Assembly (NCBI GenBank): GCA_946406115.1
Contig: OX291544.1
Coordinates: forward strand, 5,394,001 to 5,458,000
Length of the DNA stretch: 64,000 nt
Reading direction: 5' to 3'
Origin: Apoda limacodes
Lineage: Eukaryota; Arthropoda; Insecta; Lepidoptera; Limacodidae
A program made the translations under genes and the position numbers. Within the stretch, counting starts at the first letter, position 1; the number at the start of each line of letters is the position of its first letter. Positions 23,755-36,442 of this stretch are shown here, piece by piece. Under the pieces are notes generated by a model. It worked only from the letters and a program-made list of their open reading frames with translations. It did not search any database and was not told the DNA's origin.

Positions 23755-26700
23755 AAGTAGCATGTTTTTATTTACACATATTACATACAACTGATGAGTG
23801 TTTCAACCGCACAGAATATCGTGTGCGAAAAGAAAACCCTCATATTGCAAGCACGGACCTGAAAAAAAGACGGACGTAACCTAGTGTAAAGAACGAGTGA
23901 AGCATGCAAATGGCCGCCCTTTTAATGTGTTGACGTGCTTTGAGGGTTACCATATGAATCACCAATTTGCCCACTTTTTAAATCCAGTATATTTAAATTA
24001 TCATGTTATTATTTATGTCCACTTAAACATTAGCTTCAGTTATGTTATGCAACAGCTATTCTTTTATTGAAATGGGTAAAAAAAAGGAAGAAAGACTAGG
24101 GACAAATTATCGCTTAGCAAATTTTAACGTTGTCAAATTCATATAAGAGTGTGATTTTAGAAAGAAACTTTCTACGAGGTACACAAATTGACAAAATCAA
24201 AATTTGCTTGTGTACTTAATTGACATCGCTAACATTATCATAGCAATTTACTGTCACTTTTCCTTTTTAGCGATAAGAAATTGATATGACTAATTTTTAT
24301 TAATTTTAAACGGTGTCACGACCGCATCATAATGTTGATCAATCAAAACTAATTTTCATGCATGACCATAGCGACTGAAAACACATTTTACGAATATAGC
24401 AATTTATTATTTACAATTAATTATTACTGATTACATAATATGTATCTGGTTACTAATAATGAACATCCTTTGCTCTCATTATCTTTTGTTCTCTTTTATC
24501 TGCGAGTGGACCCGGGCTAATAAAGTAAGTTCCTTTAAAACTGAGTATAGACCATTCAACAAAATGTCCTTTTAAACAGACTTCAAAAAAGGAAGTTATC
24601 AATTCGACCCGTATGTATGTAATATTGTCAAAAGTTTTTGTGCATGTTTTTCTATACCAGATTCTAAACATGTGTGCCAAATTTCATAACTTCAAACTCA
24701 AATTAAAAATATTTTTATTCAGATGGGTTTCTAGGAACACTTTAAAATCGTCAAGCGAATTAACTACAACTAGTTTTACAAAGGAATTAGAATACTGCTT
24801 TATTCCTTGCGTCCAATAGGTAGGTAGGTACTGTTTGTAAAATTACAAACGAAACATAATATTATAGTAAATCAACTAATAAATACATATTTAGTATTGA
24901 AACACTTAATAAACAAGCTTTACAATTTAAATAGTTTAAAAAAAATATTCAAGTAATATTTCAATCGTCTTTTGTTTTTCAGATTTCATAATTATTCTGT
25001 GGCGGAATTTAAAGTAACTCCCGAGATAAATATATTCATATATCATAAATCACCACACAATCACATCAATCGTCTGCACGTACATATACATATATACAGA
25101 CCTAATATTTACATTTTACAAACATGTAAATAAGTAAAAAGGGATTCATATACATATTAAAGAAATATTAAAGTACACATTCATACACATATTCATATAT
25201 GTATAGACACAGAAATATATATTAATACATACACTTTATAAATAAAAAAAGATAATTTATCTGTTGCCTACACGTTACCCTTTTTGGAATAGCATACGGA
25301 ACCAAGCAACGACGTCATCGAAATGTGTACTGCAGACGGTACTAGAAGATGATGGTTTCCAATTATTTTCTTCTCTACAGTTTCGTTTAATTAGGACCCA
25401 ATCATCTTTTTGATGTTTATTTCTAGGAAACCTAATAAAAATGAAGAAAAAAAACGGTCAAAATTAAGACTGACTCGCATTATGAGGGTAATTTTCCCGA
25501 AATCTATGAATCAATACCTACCAACTCTAATTAAATATAAAATTTTAGCCCAGAAAACCTCGGACATTAAGACGCAAGAGTGACTTTATATGGGTTCCAT
25601 TCTTTTCTTTTTAAAATACAGAATCCTTAAAACTTATAAAACCTGATCTGACTGAGGCACAAATGCAAGCAATTACAGATTTCCCAACTTTTAGGGAAAA
25701 TTTCCTATTATAAAACTGACAACACTCTTATATTTTTGTTTAGAATTTACACCTAAGTAAATAAAATAGGATTATGATTTGTGATTGCAAGCTTGTCACG
25801 ATAATACATGTAAGTATGAGATTTACATAAAGATCTGCCTTCCTATAATTAATTATAGTATAATCTTCACTGGGTTTTGCTCGATATACAAATGACCAAT
25901 ATAGATCATATTCATCTCGAAAACATATATATTTTTTTACTGGCATGAATACCTTGCGTCAATCATAAACTATTCGCCGAGACGTGAAAACGAGACGAGT
26001 TAAAATTTAAAGAGTACATATACCTTACTGTTCGATATATAGGTAGTAAGAAGGTAAGAGAGTATTTGAAGCGAGTACGAGGGTATCTATCTAATCGGGC
26101 ACACTTTAAAGGCATAGTATTGAAGCAACAACTTAACGTGTGCAGCCAGCCTAAAATACAACACCCATAAATTAGCGTTAGCTAAGGTCACACTATTACA
26201 TATTTTATATAATAAAATGACGTCACTATTTGTGGGTCACGTCTGTAGTGGTGTGGCACAGAGTGTGTTATAGACCTATAAATTATTGATAATCGCTTGA
26301 ATAATAAACGCAGATACTTACACACCAGCCATTTATATTTACAAGGTTTATAATTAATTTAACCGTAAATTGTATACTTTTGTGGGCGTGACTTCGTTTA
26401 ACAAAACGCGATAACAATAGGACTAAATACAATGTATTATGGAAAACATCGATTTATTTCTACTCAAAGATTTCTGTAGATAGTTTTATTTTAAATTATG
26501 TTAATATTAAAGTGTGTTATTTATTATTTTGACTTTTAAATGTAAGTGGTTATTGGCGACAAACATTGTAAAACAGTTCTAAATAAGGTGATGTGACTAT
26601 ATTTTACTGACCTCTGTCTAAGTAATTTAGTCCTGAATAGAAAAGCTATTATTTGATAATTTTCTGTAAGTTTGTATATTGCATATAATAAACTTAATAT

Positions 26701-26809
26701 AATTATAATCTTCGTTCAACAACGAACAACGAAGAATGTGTGCTTCTTTTAAACCGGGGTTTTTCTTGGTTTTAAAGAAGTCGATAGCAATTCCCTACAA
26801 ACAAAAATC
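23755..26809. other. AT-rich DNA with a repeat scrap
   Basis: No gene recognised. A fragment beginning ACAGACTTCAAAAAAGGAAG near 24577 resembles a dispersed lepidopteran repeat. A stretch of ATACAT-type low-complexity DNA lies at about 25080-25250. Confidence 0.4.
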
Positions 26810-26816
26810 GCCTCAG

Positions 26817-27109
26817 GGATCGTTCGTTAATTACGTGAGGCGTTTAAGGGGGGCGGGGGGGGGGGAAATCTTACCCAATCTCACGTGCAGATTCATTATA
26901 ACATGTACGGGTATGCTGCCACAAAGTAGCAATTTGAAGCAAGTCAACGCAATTAAGCATAGATTAACGTATACGCATTTTGAAATATATCACGTGAGAT
27001 TAGGGTGGGGCAGGGGTTCGAGCCAAATCTCACGACATCTCTTCAAAGGGGGAGGGGGGTCGAAAAATCGCGAAAATCACCTCACGTTATTTATGTACGC
27101 CCCCTTAGG
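26817..27109. mobile_element. G-rich terminal-inverted-repeat element
   Basis: Imperfect inverted repeats CGTTCGTTAATTACGTGAGG (26821-26840) and CCTCACGTTATTTATGTACG (27080-27099) match at 16 of 20 positions. The direct repeat GCCTCAG flanks the unit at 26810-26816 and 27110-27116, exactly 300 bp apart, and could be a 7-bp target duplication. The interior carries G runs (26848-26853 and 26855-26865, then 'GGGGGAGGGGGG' near 27050). It resembles a repeat widely dispersed in insects. The frames at 26736-27253 run through it and are not genes. Confidence 0.6.
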
Positions 27110-27116
27110 GCCTCAG

Positions 27117-29240
27117 CAGATTCAATATTTTGGTTTCAGCGACCGACGATTCGCAAGACTTATCGTTTTTGTTGTGCTATAAAAATCGCGCTTCTAAAAC
27201 TGCAACGCGTTTTGTCACATAGTACTTGGGCGCTGTCGTTACATCGATTCTGATGTCGCTGTTAAGTTTAGTTTGTAGGTGTGCAAGCGTTGTGACGCAG
27301 CATTGAACTTTTGAAAGCTCAGTCGCCCCATTGCCAATAATCGGGTGCGCTGAGAATCATTTGCACAAATTTTAATTGATTAATTAATGTTTAAAAAACA
27401 AATAAAAGTTAAAAAAGATGAGTCTTATAAATACGATATTCGTGTTCCTCTCCTATGTAGCTGTTTATCATCACGTCACATAATATCACGTCACTAGATT
27501 ACAGTTAGTCAGAGCGTCGAGTGACGTCACGCGTGAAACTGAAAGATGCTGACGGATCGCGCGTGCTGACAGGGTGCTGACGGGTTGAGATGAGCTGAAG
27601 ATTGATGGCGGCCTGCTCAGCTAATGAATCATTTGTTTTTTATTTGATAACTAGATATGCTGAGAGAGGTGTAGCTCGTTTACGTTTATATTTTAATGCG
27701 TGGCTTAGAATTTAGGAAATTTCGTTATTTTTCAAGATAGGTAAAACTTCTAAAAAGAAAAAAAAACTCTCATTGTGTGGTTAAGAAAGGTTAAGGAAAT
27801 TAGTTTCTTTTATGAAATACAGTATAAAATCTTTGCTTTTTTAAATGTCTGAACCTTAGGTAAATGTCTGCACGTTTACCTACGATAAATGCCGTTTGCG
27901 GTTATGTTACTAGTGATATATAGATAATAGTAACTAATTATATAATAAAAAATTTAGATAATCGATAGAATCGGGCGTTACTATGTCGAAATTCAAACTT
28001 CCTAACTATTTCATTTTACTCAATTAACTAGCAAATTAGCAAGTCCGCCTAAAACATTCTTATAAATTACTAACTGACAATGTTCTGCTCTTTCCGTTTC
28101 ATTTGCGCTGTTAGCACCATCCGACAACGCATTACTGGCCCGCTCTCTTATTGTTGCTCAGCGTTTAAGGGTTATGGCGTAATGTTAAACACCCTATTAC
28201 CTTCCTCTAGGATTGTGCTATCAAATGCAAAAAGATTATTTAAATTCTGATCGGTTTTTTTCTGAGATAATGAGATAAGAATTATTTAAGTGGATTTGCA
28301 GAGTGAAACATCCTACTCGAATACTCGGATTAAATGAAGTTTATAGGTAATGAAAAAACAGATATTTTAACGTACTACTTACCTAATGATTTTTTTCTAA
28401 ATCTATCATACAAGATATTGTCATATTTTAAGGTAGTTTATTAACTTTTGATTGAAATAGAATAAACTAGATTCAGAATCTATGTAGGCAAGTCGGTATT
28501 ACACATAATTTTCACATTTTCATGATTCCATTGCCGTCAATGAGGACAAGGTTACCTGCGGAGACGATGCGACGACATGTGGAACCGTGTACTAACAACA
28601 AACAGGTTAATATATTTATGATAACAGTCGGTTATGTTAAAAATTAGCTTTACTAAAATACGGCGCTACTTTTTATAAAACTGGCACAAGGTATTTTTGT
28701 TCATATTGAGGGTGAAAATATAAGTAAGTATATCTATTATAGTAAATAGTATAGGGTTAAGAAATAATATAAAATAATCATTAAATATAGTACATTATAA
28801 TACAAGTGAGCTAAGTTGATCATCATTTCGCATGAGGCAGGATTTTAGCGCAAGCCGAAGGGCATGGTCGTAAGGAGCCGAGGTGTTATGATACATAAAA
28901 AAAAATAAAAAAAAAATATTGATATGTGTAATACAACTTTGTTTTAAGTAGCTTACTAACTTATTTATATTAATAAGTGTTTCAATATGGATTGTATACT
29001 TGTTAGTTGATTAATAAATAATTGTATTATTACTTAAAATACATACTTGAGTTTCTTGACTGTTTTTTTGGCGGATTTGTTCTCTATCAGAATATTGTAT
29101 GACTGACTTATCAACGCCGAGCCAAATCTACCGCGGCTAGAACTGTGAAATTTTAAACATAGTTTCCTTGTATGATATATGGCCTTACTAAGAAAGGATT
29201 GTGTGAAACACAAAACCCTAACATGGTTTAATAATTATTC
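27117..29240. other. No gene seen; CRE-like cluster and an A-tailed block
   Basis: Contains a cluster of CACGTCAC-type sites near 27471-27530 (entered separately). A GC-richer block at 28828-28890 is followed by an A-rich run (28894-28917) and could be the 3' end of an unrecognised retroelement. No coding region was found. Confidence 0.4.
27471..27530. promoter_or_regulatory. Cluster of CRE-like TGACGTCA/CACGTCA sites
   Basis: TCACGTCAC occurs at 27471-27479 and 27486-27494, and the perfect 10-bp palindrome GTGACGTCAC at 27521-27530. GTGACGTCAC contains the full cAMP-response (CREB/ATF) site TGACGTCA. Three related sites within 60 bp in AT-rich DNA could mark an enhancer or promoter. No transcript start is visible. 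Confidence 0.3.
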
Positions 29241-29570
29241 TTTATTAAATTATTTATTTAATGAAAGTTTGTGCCTTGACCTTAATAGGTCCTTCATTCT
29301 TTAAGTTATATTCATGAAAATTGGACTAAGTCGTTTTATTGTAAGGAGAACTATGTATTTCAACGTTTTTGGAAAAACCATCCCCTAGGGGGTTTAATAG
29401 AGGATAAAAATGCGTATGGTAATCTTTTTATTTTTTAAAAATTTGTGTATAAAGATTGTAATTTTTCAGCATTTTAGAAAATCATCCCTTCAGGGGATTA
29501 TTACGAAACGAAAATTTGCATGGGATGGAATGAGGCAAATGCGTGGGTTATACCGCGGGGTATCAGCTAG
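29240..29570 (+). mobile_element. Probable Helitron, degenerate
   Basis: Two diverged internal units ('CCATCCCCTAGGGGGTTTAA' near 29376 and 'TCATCCCTTCAGGGGATTAT' near 29481), each followed by a GAAAATTTGCATGG-type stretch, are typical of lepidopteran Helitrons. The end 'ACCGCGGGGTATCAGCTAG' (29552-29570) fits the CTAG terminus, although the next base is C rather than T. The 5' end was not identified. Confidence 0.45.
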
Positions 29571-29599
29571 CAATTTGTATGACTGTCTACATAGAAGGT

Positions 29600-32441
29600 C
29601 ATTGATGACTGGTGTTAGCCCGTCACACAAACACTGCTAGGAATATTTTGATGCGGTGCTTAATTCTTCATATTTGAGATCCCAGAACAATTTTATGAGG
29701 ATTTATTATGAGACGATATGTAGTTGAGTACATAACTGAATTTTTTAATTCGCGCGTCAAGAAAAATAATAAACGAAGCCGCGTGCAGAAGCTATAGTTG
29801 TAACAAAATATCACTGATCACCTACAGATTACTTTAAAAGCCAAATAATCGTAGGTTGTAAATTAATAAATTATACAAAAAAAAAAACCTACTATATCCT
29901 AATTTGAAAAAACAAAACATGGAGACAACACGCTGTGTAATTGACTCAATCATATATATTATATAAAAAGTTACGCAATAAGTTTCCGTAAATGAATTTT
30001 TGATGTAAGGCTAAAGCACACAAATTAGTGTGTCACTCATTCATTTGACATAATTGTTGATGTCATTACTGACACCCAACTGCTAATCGTCGCGCGACTT
30101 CCAATTCAAATTTGTTTCTGATTCCAAACTGATTCGACACATCAGCGTCCAAAAATAACGGCTATATTTGTGTGTGGTGTTTTGAACCGTAGAAAAATCT
30201 AAAAACAATGTACCTACGAGTACGTAAATTGTTGTTACCACCTTGAAAGGTGTGAAAATATGATCAAATTTGAGCTATGAATGATCGAGCCTCTTGCAAT
30301 ACTCGATACATGAAGCGTGGGCTAAGTAAGTAAACACAGAATCCGTAAATTGATTAATCTGATCATCCTATATTGATAGCTTTAACATTACACACAGACC
30401 TCTGTCATTGACACCTACCTACTACATAACAAATGACTTCAAGGTTGTCACATATTATGTGAAATTGAATTAGGATAGAGTTGACCTACTGTTTGTCAAC
30501 CTTAAATAAAAAACATAGTCTATGTCAATTTCATATAATAAATTTCAACGTGTAATTTTCGTGTATTTTTTTATGTTGGACAGGTAAACTAAAAAGATCG
30601 CTAATTTGTCCGAACCCCGACTTGAACTTGACTGGTTTTATTTTCTGGGTCTACGCGAACGATGTCAGGCTGACTAAATAAGCGTAGCGTAAAGAAACAC
30701 TTCCTTTCCACAAGTGTTTCCTCATATTAAGTTCATAAATGTTATCTGTTAAGACTAGTTTGTGGCGAGCCGGATGGGAATCAGACAAGAAGCCCAGGAC
30801 AAAAGCTTAGATGATGTCCGTTGCAAGAAAGAAGACAACTTTTTAAAAATACTATTTACAGAACAAGATTAATTTTTATACAAATAGTTGATGGAATAAG
30901 GAAATAATTTAAAATGACAATAACATTCTATGTCAACTAATAGAGCAGACACGTAGACTAAAATTTCTAACGATTCCAATTTTAATCTAATCTAAACTAA
31001 ACAATATTTTTTAGTCTAAAATAAAAAATAAAATATGCTACAATAACTACGCTTATTTTTTAATGTTTTTCGTAAAATTGAAAAATCTTGGTACAAACCT
31101 AAAAAAATATTGTGGAAGAGAAATCCGTAGAAAGGAAATCCTAACTACAGGCCTGGGTGAGATCAAGCGAAAAGATGGCACATAACATGCAACTGTGCTA
31201 AATAATTGGGAGTTTCTAAATTCAAATCGTCGAAAGGTCGTTAATAATAACTACAAAATTTCAATTTTACACATAAAATAATGTTTATAGGAAAATTTAA
31301 GTCACCGAAATATAAAAGAAATATAAGCAAACAAGCGTCTTGAAAGTATTATCGATCACATTATTTATATGAAGTGTGACCTCGAAACTCGTGTACCTAC
31401 GGCTTTAGCATTTGACATGTCTTGATACCTTGTTAAAAGAATTCAATAAATTACATGCAAGTGAATAATTTAGTCACTATTTCTATTAGTTCAATTATAT
31501 TAAGCCTGGTAAAAAAACTGGACAGCTAAAAATGACAAACAGTGTTAAAACGTTTATCTCCGTCCCGTGTTGTCTGTTGTCTGTCGGCGCGTGGCCGAAT
31601 GCCAAATCTTACATTTCGTCGGCGTATAATTATGTTAGAATTGCTTCCTTAGGGAGTTATCCACGTTTGTCTTCATTAGTAATTAATAGGTTCTTCCTGT
31701 CTACATTTCCTTAAGTACATTTTTTGAATGACATATCCATTTTTGTGTATTGTTGTAGTTATATTTTTTTAATTTATTCTTGACAATAGTTTGTAGGGCT
31801 CCAAACTAAAGTTGTAAAAAAACACTCTTATGCTTCGACAACTGCTAATGAATCTCGCGTATGGACGAGACCCGCGACTGCCGAGTAGTAGTTTCATCTC
31901 GCGAAGCATTATAACCAACCCTCAATGATTGCAAAGAAGAAGTTCAATGTAGGGAGAGTTTCCATCAAAACAATGATTCATCGCAAATTGTCCAGGGCGG
32001 TTGACATTAGTGTAAAATTTTATGAGAATCGATTCCAAGACTGCAGAATTATAAGGCTGGTACCATACAGATGAGATGAATGCACGGTAACAACGAAACT
32101 TCAAGGGATTTGCCATTTAGTAACGAAATCCTTAAAATACATGTAAATCTTAAAGTAAAAATATATATTAATACAGGCCTACCTATACATACATATCTAG
32201 GGAATGGTCACTGACACTGCCCGCGCCCGCGCCGGTACGCTTGAAATTTTAATCGAATTACAAATGAGTTTTCCATACTAAAACACAAACAATACTACCT
32301 TGTAATACGTGTAGTGGCGCAAAATTGTACTTCACATACAGCATTGGCTAGTACTATAAGTATGTTTCGATATTAATATACCTAGTATTACACAGCTAAT
32401 ATAACTATGTCTGTCCGTTTGTTATTTTTCCTTATTGATTA
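29600..32441. other. AT-rich DNA, no gene seen
   Basis: A 2.8-kb stretch with no recognisable gene or element. A short GC-rich run 'GCCCGCGCCCGCGCCGG' at 32219-32235 is unexplained. Confidence 0.4.
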
Positions 32442-32565
32442 CTAGATTTATCCAGCGGCTCCACCCGCCCTAAAGTCGGTTATCGGCGTGGAATTCGTTA
32501 TAATTCGGTTATAGATATTCCCGCGGGAACTTTTGAATTTTTCGGAATAAAAATATATATGTATA
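32442..32565 (-). mobile_element. Helitron 3' portion, minus strand
   Basis: Minus-strand copy of the subfamily seen at 17740-17916: CTAG at 32442-32445 is the 3' end, preceded (on its own strand) by GGGCGGGTGGAGCCGCTGG and by the shared 'ATTCCGAAAAATTCAAAAG'. It is truncated at the 5' side. Confidence 0.65.
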
Positions 32566-32684
32566 TATATATTCACGTTTTCTAAGTGAAAAAATTAAAA
32601 AAAGTAGTGACAAACTAAAAGCCACTTGCAATATTATTTCTCTGCATTTTAAAAATTGCTTGAGACCTATATGCACCTGTATAT

Positions 32685-35168
32685 TGTCACTCCATTATAA
32701 TAGGCGATTTTAACACATGTTTGCAAAAAAATGACAGTCGCTCTCTTCAGTTACGTTTTATTATAAATTTTAGAAATATGACAATCTTTTGTTTTAAAGC
32801 TACACACTTTTTTCTAAACTGTGCTCCGTTTCTTCTGGACCTTTTAATGGTTTCTCCTTCCGATTACAGATAAATCAGAATCGGAAATATGGCCAATGGG
32901 CAGCTGACGCATTTTCATATGATTATTTATTATATCTATCATATAAAGTCTACCCTCCAAAAGCCAGATCGATAATTCTATACAACACAATTTTGGTGGT
33001 ATGAGTGTGGAAAATTTACAGAACGATACAGCACATATACACCTGTTATAGATGCACAAACCGTCGATGAAAAAGTACAAACATTTAATCCCTTGTTTAT
33101 AAATTTGTTTGACATTCACGCACCTATTCGACCAATCAAAATTAAGCACCTTCCTTAAGGCCTGGCTTACTGACGAAATCAAATCTCTGCAGGCTAAAAA
33201 ATGTCGAGCCAAGGCAAAGCTTCTCTCATAATAATAAACCCTATTATACAGAAGAAAACTTCCGCAAATATAAAAAGCTTAGAAATCGCTGCAACAAGGT
33301 GTGTAGAAATGCACAATGATGCCACATCCACATATCAGTGGAAAACGAAGACTCAGCCAGGGTCTAGAAATTTCTTAAATCATTAGGGTTCGGGAAAGCT
33401 CGTTAAGAGGCAACCTCTAGCACCTTCGATATTAATCTCCTCAATCACCATTTCTCAGCTTCTGCTGTCATTGAAGATGATAAAAAAAGACAAATTCTTA
33501 TCAATCTTTCAATTATCCCAACTCCTGATTACTCTCCTTTTACTTTCAGTCAATTCTCCGTCTGTGATGTTAAGAAGAACATACTATCGATTGCATCAAG
33601 TGCTGTCGGTAACGACTGCATTATTTGTAGTATGATCATTCCTATCCTTGACATTATTTCCCCTTTTATTACTCATATCCTGAATGCATCTATCTCATTC
33701 GGAAAATTTACTGATATGTAGAAACTGGCACATGTAATTCCATTACCAAAAAAAGCCAATCCTGCCTTTTTCTCTGTAGACGACGACGGCAGGGATATTC
33801 TGTGATTTCTCAAAAGCGTTTGACGTTATTAACTTTGAGTTGTTATTAGAGAAAATTGAACATTATGGCCTGAAAAACAAAACGCACGAACTGTTCAGGT
33901 CATTTTTAACTAATAGACGTCAAACGGTTCAAATCGAAAAAGATGGTAAAACCATAAAGTCAAATGTGGGCAAAGTGGAGGTTGGTATACCTCAGGGATC
34001 GGCCCTCGGGAACTCTCTATTTACGCTCTTCATGAATGACCTCCCATCGTCAGTTACTGAAGGCCTGACGGTGCTGTTCGCCGATGACACGACAGTGGTG
34101 GTGAGCGCACGTACCAACAGCTCGAAAACAAGAAAGCAAACGCGTGCGCTCAGCTCAACACGTGGTTCTCGGCGAACGGCCTCGTCCTCGACGTCACAAA
34201 GTCCAATGTAATGATATTCTCGACAGGAAACACCACTTTAACTTTACAGGTACAGAGTCCGATGCCACAATGCGAGTCCTGTAGATTTCTCGGGTTTACC
34301 ATAGTCACTAAACTAAACTGAAAAGACCACGTGTCTTCGTTGTGCGAAAAACTGATTAGTGCAGTATTTGCGCTACGAAAGCTAAAACCAGTCGTGTCTG
34401 ACGTTGCACTACTACAAATATATTTTGCCTATTTTCACTCCCTCCTGTCATATGGGGCAACTCCACAGACTACAATCGAGTGTTCATTATACAAAAGAGA
34501 GCTCTTCGCACACTGGCGGATGTAAAACCTCGCCATTCATGCAGAGAACTATTAAAAAGTATGGTATAATGACACATTACTCTCAATATGTGTTTGATAT
34601 TATAATGTACACTCGACGCAACATAAACACCTGTAAACGCATCAGTGTTCCAGGCAGAGTGACTCATCAAACAGGGCGTCTACAACGTGTGCCACGACGG
34701 CTGGCGCTGCTGGATAAAAATCCGTGAGTCATAGGCCAGTTATTATGATCACCTGCCCGTCGACCTAAAAAACGAACTCTTGGATCAGAAATTTGGTCGC
34801 CGGCTAAAAGAGTTTTTATTGACTCAATGACTGTTTTCTTTGAGAATATAGAATACAGTGATTGAGTCAGTAAAAGCTCTTTTTTGACATTTTTATTGAT
34901 TTTTATTAATGTTTGTTTTTGTTTGACTATTTTTTTGACATTCTTATTGACTATTATTTTTTATTTATGTTTGTTTTTAATTTTGACATTTTAAAATCTT
35001 TGACTAAATATTGATTCTATTTATATGTGTATTTTTGATCTTAGAATATGCCTTTTTATTATTGTGATTTTAATTTTTATACTTGACGATGTTTTTTGAA
35101 TTGATTAAGTATTATTTTAATGACATAATGTAATTTTAAATAAGAAATAAATGACCTACCTACCTACT
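32685..35168 (+). mobile_element. LINE family C (jockey-like), 5' truncated and broken
   Basis: A third non-LTR retrotransposon. It begins inside the endonuclease domain at 'IIIGDFNT' (about 32691-32717), passes through a frame-broken linker and reverse transcriptase, and ends with a (CTAC)n tail at about 35155-35168 after an AATAAA (35145-35150). It is 5' truncated, as is usual for LINEs. Stops, frameshifts and at least one deletion make it inactive. The RT carries 'FADD' in place of 'YADD'. It is distinct from families A, B and D by its protein motifs and tail. Confidence 0.75.
33100..34730 (+). pseudogene. LINE family C linker and reverse transcriptase (broken)
   Basis: Linker and N-terminal RT sequence can be read in pieces over 33100-33760 (for example 'ILNASISFGKFTD' and 'HVIPLPKKANPA'). 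A deletion near 33765 then joins to 'GIFCDFSKAFDVINFELL' near 33800. The frame 33840-34211 contains 'EVGIPQGSALGNSLFTLF' and 'LTVLFADDTTVVV', the palm with the catalytic DD pair. After a frameshift, the thumb region continues at 34331-34525 and 34404-34727. Catalytic residues remain but the frame does not. A downstream piece 'HLPVDLKNELLDQKFGRRLK' can be read to about 34830. Confidence 0.75.
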
Positions 35169-35509
35169 TAAATTACTAAACCATGTTACATTTTTTTATG
35201 CAAATACATTTACGGTACATGCAACAAAACTGTGGAATAAATTGCCTTTATCCATAAAAAAAGCTCAATCTTTTAATTACAGCTAAATTATATATATTAC
35301 ATATATTACAGCAATCTTGTTTAATAAATTTACTGTACCTATGTATCTTAGCAAATATATGTTAATATTTGTATTTATATGTATTTATATATTATTTATA
35401 AATAAATATGATATATATAATATATAATGTTCTATTATAAGGTTAATAACTAGGTATTAATTTAATTATGCATCACCTACCTTTTCTGTATCTTTTTCTT
35501 TTTCTATCT
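35169..35509. other. AT-rich spacer, no gene seen
   Basis: AT-rich sequence between the LINE C tail and a separate LINE-tail scrap. Nothing else is recognisable. Confidence 0.45.
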
Positions 35510-35650
35510 ACCCAAAGGTTGTCTAGTAGAGATCGCTTATAAGCAATAAGACCGCCTGATTCAACAGTATAGCTTAAGTTCTAAATTTTAATTTGTTTAT
35601 AATTTATTTTTGGTGTGCATTAAAGTAAATATTTATCTGTCCATCTATTA
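35510..35650 (+). repeat. LINE 3' tail scrap
   Basis: Contains 'TAGAGATCGCTTATAAGCAA' followed by 'TAAGACCGCCTGAT', the conserved 3' UTR block of a common lepidopteran LINE group. A related block is found on the minus strand near 47665-47720. No coding part remains. Confidence 0.55.
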
Positions 35651-35654
35651 TCAA

Positions 35655-35867
35655 TACTGAGCCTAGAAAATCTAACCCCATAAAACAGAATATTGCCTAG
35701 AGGTTAATGGGACTATTTTTAGGTAAGAGATTTGATGAATTCTTTTTGACATATATTTACAGCTGTAACGAGCGGAGGCACAGTGTTACTGCGCTAAAAG
35801 TGTGGCCGCTTCACTCGTCGATTGCGAGGTGCGTTCTTATTAACGTCACGACACTTTGGCGTGAACA
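35655..35867 (-). repeat. Probable 3' LTR of the BEL/Pao element (end uncertain)
   Basis: On the minus strand, TGTTCACGCCAAAGTGTCGT starts at 35867 immediately after the pol C-terminal region. TG-starting LTRs of this form are usual for BEL/Pao elements. I could not find a matching 5' LTR near 40.1 kb, so the LTR length cannot be defined; the lower bound is set by the neighbouring LINE-tail scrap. Confidence 0.4.
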
Positions 35868-36442
35868 TCCTGGGGGGGGATATTTCTGAGCTGAGATCCT
35901 CTTTTTTTTCTGCGTCCTCATGATTGCTGAAGGTTTGGGCTGAGCGGGGCAGGACCATCATCCCTGGGCAGATCAATTGTGAGTCTTGCCAACTTCAATA
36001 CTGGGTGCTGTAGCGTTCCATTGTCCGTGTGTAACCCCACAACACGGGTAATTGCATCCTTTCCTGGCAAAGTGTGGATGATTCTTCCCATCTTCCATTG
36101 TAGAGGCGGCAGGTTGTCCTCCTTGATGAGAACTAATTCACCTACATGGGGAGGCGCTGACTTGGAAAGCCATTTGGAACGTAACTGAAGGGTGTGTAGG
36201 TAAGTTTGGGTCCATTGGGACCAGAAGTGCTGAGAGAGGGCTTGGATGAGTTTAAAACGCTTGAGAGCCGACATTGATCTATTATCAAAGGATGGTTCAG
36301 GAAAGGCAGTGAGGGGACGGCCAATAAGGAAGTGGCCGGCTGTGAGTGGTTCAAGGGCTGAAGGGTCAGAAGAGAGAGGGCAGAGTGGTCTGGAGTTCAG
36401 GACAGCCTCAATCCTTGTCAAGAATGGTGAAAAATTCCTCAA
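35868..36442 (-). pseudogene. BEL/Pao integrase C-terminus (DUF5641-like)
   Basis: The minus-strand frame 35918-36442 (174 codons) reads 'FLTRIEAVLNSRPLCPLSSD', 'LEPLTAGHFLIGRPLTAFPE' and 'GELVLIKEDNLPPLQWKMGR', then 'PVLKLARLTIDLP'. This is the conserved end of BEL/Pao integrases including the DUF5641-like region. It is the longest intact domain left in the element. A short out-of-frame tail follows to the LTR at 35867. Confidence 0.8.

Noticed and set aside
26736..27253. Two overlapping plus-strand reading frames as genes
   Set aside because: They run through the G-rich inverted-repeat element and its flanks, with Gly/Arg-rich nonsense from G runs.
28828..28917. 3' end of a retroelement with an A-tail
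   Set aside because: Only an A-rich run after a GC-richer stretch; no coding part, known tail or duplication was seen.
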